Source of the DNA: an uncultured Collinsella sp.
Lineage (GTDB): Bacteria; Actinomycetota; Coriobacteriia; Coriobacteriales; Coriobacteriaceae
Length of the DNA: 10,529 nt
Reading direction: 5' to 3'
Assembly: GCA_958350755.1 (NCBI GenBank)
Contig: CATWID010000059.1
Location: forward strand, 1-10,529
Under the pieces are notes generated by a model that was not told where the DNA came from, made no database searches, and saw only the letters and a program-made list of their open reading frames with translations. The position numbers and the translations under genes are program-made. Shown here piece after piece: positions 6,596 through 10,529 of this stretch (position 1 is its first letter; each line of letters starts with the position of its first letter).

Positions 6596-7408
6596 CTATT
6601 CGGTGAGCTCGGGGCCCTCGCCGGGCACGTATGCCTCGGCGCCCTCGACGCGGTTGATGCAGATGGTTCCGAAGATCTCGTCCTGGCTCAGCGTGAGCGA
6701 GCCGCGCTTGGCAAGCTCAAGCATGGCCAGGAAGGTGACGACGAGCTGCTCGGTGGTGGCGTCGCCGTCCAACAGCTCGCGGAAGGTGCAAGTTTGGTGC
6801 GCCATGGTAAAGCGGTCGACCGAGGCTACGGTCAGATCGAGCGGCACGCGATGCGGCGCCACGTGCTCGGCCTCCAGCAGGAAGGTCTGGCGCTTGCCGT
6901 CCAGGTCGGCACAGATGACGGCGAGGCCGCGCAGGGTGATGCCGGCCAGGTAGTCGGGCATAAGGCCCAAAAACTCGGGGTCGGGGCCGGCCACACGCGG
7001 GTGCATGCGGCTTTCGGCCTGCATGCGGGCACCGAGGGCCGCAGCCGCACCCTTAAACTGCTTGTAGGCAATCAGACGCTGAATCAGGACCTCGCGCAGG
7101 GCGTCGCCGTCGAGCGCGCTGAGTTCCTCGAGGTCTTCGTCGAACTCGCCATCGTCGTCATCAATTTTACGCGGGGCCTCCTGCGGGACCAGAGAGGCGG
7201 CCTTGATGTCCAGAAGGGTTGCCGCGACCAGCAGAAAGTCGCTCGCCACGTCCAGGTCCAGCGCCTCGATGCGCTCAGCCTCGGCAAGGTACTGCTCGGC
7301 CACCTCGCTGATGGAGATAGCGCCGATATCTACTTTTTGGCGGGTTACCAGCTGCAGCAGCAGGTCGAACGGTCCGCTGTAGACCTGCGTCGACACGCGA
7401 TACGACAT
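6596..7408 (-). CDS. scpA: Segregation and condensation protein A (kleisin)
   Basis: ScpA is the kleisin that bridges the two SMC heads and binds ScpB in the bacterial condensin. The 270-residue length is close to the usual 240-270. The N-terminal SMC neck-binding region shows the family signatures YSGPFDLLLQLVTRQKVDI (10-28) and ASDFLLVAATLLDIKAASLVP (from 55). A central acidic linker follows (about 83-96, DDDDGEFDEDLEEL). The C-terminal winged helix contains LVVTFLAMLELAKRG near 222-236. The ATG at 7408 has a near-perfect Shine-Dalgarno, AAAGGAGGT at 7422-7414, five bases upstream. The 84-base gap before it, the longest in the window, makes this a possible start of its own transcription unit with scpB and rluB. 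Confidence 0.96.
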   Translation of the reverse strand: MSYRVSTQVYSGPFDLLLQLVTRQKVDIGAISISEVAEQYLAEAERIEALDLDVASDFLLVAATLLDIKAASLVPQEAPRKIDDDDGEFDEDLEELSALDGDALREVLIQRLIAYKQFKGAAAALGARMQAESRMHPRVAGPDPEFLGLMPDYLAGITLRGLAVICADLDGKRQTFLLEAEHVAPHRVPLDLTVASVDRFTMAHQTCTFRELLDGDATTEQLVVTFLAMLELAKRGSLTLSQDEIFGTICINRVEGAEAYVPGEGPELTE

Positions 7409-7413
7409 CTTCG

Positions 7414-7422
7414 ACCTCCTTT
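7414..7422 (-). promoter_or_regulatory. Strong Shine-Dalgarno of scpA
   Basis: AAAGGAGGT on the minus strand, five bases before the scpA ATG. The small inverted repeat at 7441-7427 ends four bases upstream and could modulate access to it. Confidence 0.85.
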
Positions 7423-7426
7423 GACG

Positions 7427-7441
7427 GCGCCTTCGCGGCGC
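7427..7441 (-). repeat. Short GC-rich inverted repeat just upstream of the scpA ribosome site
   Basis: The minus strand reads GCGCC-GCGAA-GGCGC, a five-base-pair perfect stem with a five-base loop. There is no T-run after it, so it is not an intrinsic terminator. In GC-rich DNA such a short stem can arise by chance; I list it for its position four bases before the scpA Shine-Dalgarno. Confidence 0.4.
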
Positions 7442-7458
7442 GGTTTGGGTGCATGTTA

Positions 7459-7477
7459 CGACCGTTTTGCACGGTCG
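7459..7477 (-). repeat. Perfect 7-bp inverted repeat in the M50-scpA spacer
   Basis: CGACCGT and ACGGTCG flank a five-base GCAAA loop on the minus strand, giving a perfect seven-base-pair stem. It sits 15 bases after the M50 stop. A TAACAT hexamer directly follows it (7458-7453) and resembles a -10 box (4 of 6), but I find no good -35 at 16-18 bases, and no T-run follows. It could be an operator-like site, a weak transcript hairpin or chance. Confidence 0.5.
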
Positions 7478-7492
7478 ACCTGTAAGTTTACC

Positions 7493-8176
7493 TTAGATGC
7501 CGGCGATTGCGAAGTTGAGCAGCCACTCGGCCAGCGGATACACGGTAACGTCGAAAAAGCGGCCGATAACGTCGATGCCGGTCCACATGGGCAGCAGGTA
7601 CAGCACAATGATGAGGATGGGCATGGCGTATTGCTGCAGGTGGTAGTAGTTGTTGAGCGCCTTGCCTTTGAGGAACGGCACGATGATCGACGAGCCATCG
7701 AGCGGCGGGATCGGGATGAGGTTGAAGAATGCGAGTGACAGGTTAACCACGATAAACGTGGCGCCGAAGTTCATGATCTGTGACGCCAGGGCAAAGGAGA
7801 TGCCGGTGTAGAGGTTGCCGTACGCCACGTGCATGAGTGCCGCGGCAAGGCACGCGAGTGCGATGTTCGACGCGGGGCCGGCCGCGCTCACCAGGACCTC
7901 GTCGCGCTTGGGGTGCTTGAGGTTGTTGAGGTAGACGGGCACGGGTTTGGCGAAGGCGAACACCGGGCCGCCGGCCGCGAGCATGAGCAGCGGCAGGATG
8001 ATGGTGCCAAACGGGTCGATATGGTTAAGCGGGTTGAGTGACACGCGGCCGCGTGAACGGGCCGTCTTGTCGCCGAGCGCCCAGGCCGCGGCGGCGTGTG
8101 CGCTCTCGTGGATCACGATGCCCACGATGACGGCGACGGCGCTGGCGAGCAGGTTCATGATGTAGCTGCTGGACAT
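7493..8176 (-). CDS. Site-2 protease family (M50) membrane metalloprotease, no PDZ domain
   Basis: M50 proteases are zinc enzymes that cut substrates inside or near the membrane, such as anti-sigma factors. This 227-residue protein has the zinc motif HESAH (H23, E24, H27) in its first membrane helix and the second motif NLIPIPPLDGS (152-162; third ligand D160). Hydrophobic segments lie near 8-25, 57-76, 95-118, 126-150 and 184-198. There is no PDZ insert, so it belongs to the short group of the family (like YwhC-type proteins) and not the RseP type. Substrate is unknown. The ATG at 8176 has GGGGAG about four bases upstream and follows the preceding gene by 9 bases. A short M50 gene upstream of scpA is a recurring order in Gram-positive genomes, though no functional link is established. 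Confidence 0.93.
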   Translation of the reverse strand: MSSSYIMNLLASAVAVIVGIVIHESAHAAAAWALGDKTARSRGRVSLNPLNHIDPFGTIILPLLMLAAGGPVFAFAKPVPVYLNNLKHPKRDEVLVSAAGPASNIALACLAAALMHVAYGNLYTGISFALASQIMNFGATFIVVNLSLAFFNLIPIPPLDGSSIIVPFLKGKALNNYYHLQQYAMPILIIVLYLLPMWTGIDVIGRFFDVTVYPLAEWLLNFAIAGI

Positions 8177-8185
8177 AGCGCTCCC

Positions 8186-8482
8186 CTAGCGGACGCGGCG
8201 CGAGGCGCGCGTGAGCAGGTAGTCGATCACAAACAGGATCACGGCGACGATGGCGTAATCCAGGCGGAACACGCCGCCAAAGGGCGACGTGATGACGCCA
8301 TAGCCGGCGATGGCGCTCGGCAGTGCGCGCGAAAGCTCAACGACAAAGCCTACGATCTGCAGCTTGGCGGTGAGGCCGCTAAAACACAGCAGCACGGTCA
8401 TCGCACTCATAAAGATGCCGCAGATGCGACAGGCGATGGCGATGATGCTCATCGCCACGGCAGCGGCCTTACGAGAGTTCAC
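8186..8482 (-). CDS. Small membrane protein of unknown function, GTG start
   Basis: I do not recognise this family. Reading from the GTG at 8482 gives 98 residues with hydrophobic stretches near 6-34 (AAAVAMSIIAIACRICGIF), perhaps 41-49, and 76-91 (YAIVAVILFVIDYLLT), ending in a basic RASRRVR tail. Two or three membrane helices with the tail in the cytoplasm is a reasonable guess. Two cysteines (C18, C21) lie in the first helix. The GTG is preferred because GAGGAG (8495-8490) lies seven bases upstream, inside the end of the ABC-F gene, giving a 14-base overlap. An open frame reaches an ATG at 8602 but the added residues are shadow of the ABC-F coding sequence. An ATG at 8452 is possible but lacks a well-placed Shine-Dalgarno and would trim the first helix. 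It precedes the M50 gene by 9 bases, so it is probably part of the same message. Confidence 0.75.
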   Translation of the reverse strand: MNSRKAAAVAMSIIAIACRICGIFMSAMTVLLCFSGLTAKLQIVGFVVELSRALPSAIAGYGVITSPFGGVFRLDYAIVAVILFVIDYLLTRASRRVR

Positions 8483-10499
8483 GCGCGGTCTCCTCTTCGA
8501 TCTGGGTGGAAAGCTCCAGCCATTCGTCCTCGAGCTTGGGTAGCTCTTGCTTAAGGCCGTTATATTCCCCCAGCGCGGCGTTGAACTTGTCTTGATCGGC
8601 ATAAAGCTCTTCGCTTGCCATCAATTCCATAAGCTCGTCATAGCGGGCGCGCTTTTTGTCGAGCTCGGCCTCGATCTTCTTGAGCTGGTTGCGCACGTCC
8701 TTGAGCTTTTTGTTGAGCGCAGCGCGGGCCTGGGCCTCGGCGCGCTTTTGCTCCTTGGTCTTTTTACCCTCGGCCGGCTTGGGGGCGGCGGGCGCATCGG
8801 ACTGGGCCGCGGTGACCTTAGCGGAGTTGGTCGCGGCCGGTGCACTCTCCCCCGCCGCCTCTGCGGCGGCGCGGGCTGCGAGGTCCTCGCGCTTGTAGAG
8901 ATAGTAGTCGTAGTCGCCGTCATAGACCGTGACCTTGCCGTCGCGGATGTCGATGACGCGGTTGGCAACGGCGCGCACCAGGTGCTCGTCGTGGCTGATC
9001 AGCACGATGGTGCCAGGGAAGTTTTGCAGGGCGTTCTCGAGCATGTCCACTGAGTCGATGTCCAGGTGGTTGGTGGGTTCGTCCAGGCACAGGAGCGCCT
9101 CGGGGGCCACGAGCATCTTGGCCAGGGCCAGACGCGCCTTTTCGCCGCCGGAGAGGACGCGGACCAGCTTTTCGATTGCGTCGTTGTCGCTAAACAGGAA
9201 GGCGCCCAGCAGGCTGCGCTGCTGCGGCACGGTCCACTTGGGCGTAACGGTGTCGATCTCTTGCAGGACGGTGTTGGACTCGGTCATGCCCTCGAGCGCG
9301 TGCTGGGCGTAGTAGGCGACGCCCACGTTGGTGCCCAGATCGCGGGTACCGGTGGTGGGCGGCTCCAGACCGGCGAGGATCTTCATGAGCGTGGACTTGC
9401 CGGCGCCGTTGGGGCCGACAAGCGCCACGTGCTCGCCGCGGTAGAGCTTGAGGTCGATGTTGCTGTAGATGTGTTTGTCGCCGTAGGACTTGGATACACC
9501 CTCGAGGCCCACGACCATATCGCCGGAGCGCGGTGGGTCGGGGAACTTAAAGTCGATGTGCTTGTGGCCCTCGGGCAGGATGACAAGCTCCTTTTTGATC
9601 TGCTCGATCTTGCGGATTCGCTCCTGGGCCTGGGCGGCCTTGGTGGGCTTGTAGCGGAACTTGTCGACGAAGACCTGCATATGGGCGATGTCGCGCTCCT
9701 GGGCGGCGCGCTTGGCGCGCATCTGCTCCAGGTTGTCCTCGCGCTGCTTGAGGTAGCTGCTGTAGTTGCCGGTGTAGGTGGTTACGCGACGGTTCTCGAG
9801 CGCGGCGACGTGGTCGACGCAGGCATCCATGAAGGCGCGGTCGTGGCTGACGATGAGGACGGCGCCGTCGTAGTTGGCGATAAAGCTGCGCAGCCACTGG
9901 ACACTCTCGAGGTCCAGGTGGTTAGTGGGCTCGTCCAGAAGCAGCAGGTCGGGGTGGCGCAGGAAGAGCTTGGCCAGCGCAATGCGCATCTGCCAGCCGC
10001 CCGAGAACTCGGAGCACGGGCGCTCAAAGTCGGTGACCTTAAAGCCCAGGCCGGACAGGATCTTGCGGGCGTTGCTCTCGAGTTCGTAGCCGCCCAGGTG
10101 CTCAAAGCGGTCTTGGACCTGGCCGTACTCGTTAAGGAGTGCGTCGACGTCCTTGCCCTGCTCGGAGAGCTCGGTGATCTGGGCCTGCAGCTCGTTGGCG
10201 CGCTCGCCCATGCGGCGAATTTCTTTAGCGACTGCCATGACCTCGGCGAGGATGGTGGTGTCCTTGTGCTCCAGGTTTGTTTCCTGCTCTAGGTAGCCCA
10301 CCTGGCAGTCCTTTGCGTACTGGACCTGGCCGGCGTCGGGGCTGTCGATGCCCATGATGATCTTGAGCATGGTGGTTTTGCCGGCGCCGTTGGGGCCCAC
10401 GAGCGCGAAGCGCTCGCCGGGGTTGATCTGGAAGGATGCGCCGCTAAAGAGGACGCGCGCGCCGAAGCTTTTTTCGATCTTGTCGACCAGGAGGATCAT
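8469..10499 (-). CDS. ABC-F family ATPase (ribosome-associated, Uup/YheS/YdiF-like)
   Basis: ABC-F proteins are soluble twin ATPases that bind the ribosomal E site and act on stalled or initiating ribosomes; some give antibiotic protection. The 676-residue protein has two complete domains. Domain 1: Walker A GPNGAGKT (35-42), signature FSGGW (165-169), Walker B LLLLDE (E190), switch H219. Domain 2: GPNGAGKS (362-369), LSGGE (449-453), LLCLDE (E474), H503. Both carry DEPTNHLD. Between them lies a charged linker (about 241-325) that would reach the P-site tRNA. An Ala/Pro-rich spacer (about 541-580) leads to a C-terminal coiled coil (about 581-670) typical of Uup-like members. No membrane domain is present, ruling out an exporter. 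The ATG at 10499 has AAAGG seven bases upstream. Which ABC-F subgroup it belongs to cannot be settled by eye; a housekeeping role fits its setting better than resistance. Confidence 0.95.
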   Translation of the reverse strand: MILLVDKIEKSFGARVLFSGASFQINPGERFALVGPNGAGKTTMLKIIMGIDSPDAGQVQYAKDCQVGYLEQETNLEHKDTTILAEVMAVAKEIRRMGERANELQAQITELSEQGKDVDALLNEYGQVQDRFEHLGGYELESNARKILSGLGFKVTDFERPCSEFSGGWQMRIALAKLFLRHPDLLLLDEPTNHLDLESVQWLRSFIANYDGAVLIVSHDRAFMDACVDHVAALENRRVTTYTGNYSSYLKQREDNLEQMRAKRAAQERDIAHMQVFVDKFRYKPTKAAQAQERIRKIEQIKKELVILPEGHKHIDFKFPDPPRSGDMVVGLEGVSKSYGDKHIYSNIDLKLYRGEHVALVGPNGAGKSTLMKILAGLEPPTTGTRDLGTNVGVAYYAQHALEGMTESNTVLQEIDTVTPKWTVPQQRSLLGAFLFSDNDAIEKLVRVLSGGEKARLALAKMLVAPEALLCLDEPTNHLDIDSVDMLENALQNFPGTIVLISHDEHLVRAVANRVIDIRDGKVTVYDGDYDYYLYKREDLAARAAAEAAGESAPAATNSAKVTAAQSDAPAAPKPAEGKKTKEQKRAEAQARAALNKKLKDVRNQLKKIEAELDKKRARYDELMELMASEELYADQDKFNAALGEYNGLKQELPKLEDEWLELSTQIEEETARELS
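8490..8495 (-). promoter_or_regulatory. Shine-Dalgarno deciding the GTG start of the small membrane gene
   Basis: GAGGAG on the minus strand within the codons for Glu-Glu near the end of the ABC-F protein, seven bases before GTG at 8482. It supports initiation at GTG and translational coupling to the ABC-F gene. Confidence 0.65.
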
Positions 10500-10529
10500 G
10501 GTGCCGCCTTTGACCTTGTGTGCCTATAT

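Noticed and set aside
7459..7477. Intrinsic terminator between the M50 gene and scpA
   Set aside because: The stem is only seven base pairs and is followed on the minus strand by TAACATGC, not a T-run, so termination is unlikely.
6557..7738. A 393-residue plus-strand open frame across scpA and part of the M50 gene
   Set aside because: It runs through two well-supported minus-strand genes and the spacer between them, with His/Gln/Val-rich shadow composition and no family match that I can see.
8186..8602. A 138-residue version of the small membrane protein from an ATG at 8602
   Set aside because: The extra 40 residues overlap the ABC-F coiled coil in another frame and are polar, Ser/Arg/Pro-rich; the GTG at 8482 has a well-placed Shine-Dalgarno.
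9066..10292. A 408-residue plus-strand open frame opposite the ABC-F gene
   Set aside because: It is the antisense shadow of a gene with both Walker motifs and signatures. GC-rich third positions remove stops from the opposite strand. Its product is low-complexity Val/Leu/Gly/Ala-rich with no recognisable motif.
8469..10499. ABC-F protein as an antibiotic-resistance determinant or a drug exporter subunit
   Set aside because: There is no membrane domain or permease neighbour, and the gene sits in a housekeeping cluster with normal composition. Resistance-type ABC-F assignment would need phylogeny and drug tests.

Overview
The window is a densely packed stretch of chromosome in which every gene I can support lies on the minus strand, so transcription runs from about 10500 down to 1. 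DNA is GC-rich with strong G/C bias at third codon positions. High GC combined with a low-GC-Firmicute-like gene order (site-2 protease, scpA, scpB, rluB, cmk, plsC, ispH, DUF512 radical SAM, der) suggests an actinobacterium of the class Coriobacteriia, perhaps Collinsella or a relative. That assignment is inference from composition and synteny. The organism makes isoprenoids by the MEP pathway (IspH). I see no mobile elements, tRNA or rRNA genes, CRISPR arrays or sign of recent transfer.

Layout in transcription order: an ABC-F ATPase (10499-8469); a small membrane protein of unknown function with a GTG start (8482-8186); a PDZ-less M50 site-2 protease (8176-7493); an 83-84 base spacer holding two short inverted repeats; scpA (7408-6596) and scpB (6584-5856); an RluB-type pseudouridine synthase (5869-4892); a 66-base spacer; cmk (4825-4139); plsC (4135-3407); ispH (3404-2505); a PDZ plus radical SAM plus DUF512 protein (2502-1060); and der (1049 to beyond position 1), which is cut by the window edge. 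No gene-free stretch exceeds 100 bases.

Most junctions are 14-base overlaps or gaps of 2 to 11 bases, often with the Shine-Dalgarno of one gene inside the end of the gene before it. This points to one long or two overlapping housekeeping transcripts with translational coupling. By function the genes cover chromosome compaction (ScpAB), ribosome or translation maintenance (ABC-F, RluB, Der), membrane lipid and isoprenoid supply (PlsC, IspH), nucleotide supply (Cmk) and membrane proteolysis (M50).

I do not see a clear new defence or mobile system. The points most worth a second look are a PlsC whose catalytic HX4D motif reads HX4E, the unrecognised small membrane protein coupled to the ABC-F gene, the uncharacterised DUF512 radical SAM protein between ispH and der, the inverted repeats ahead of scpA, and the oppositely charged tails of ScpB and RluB.
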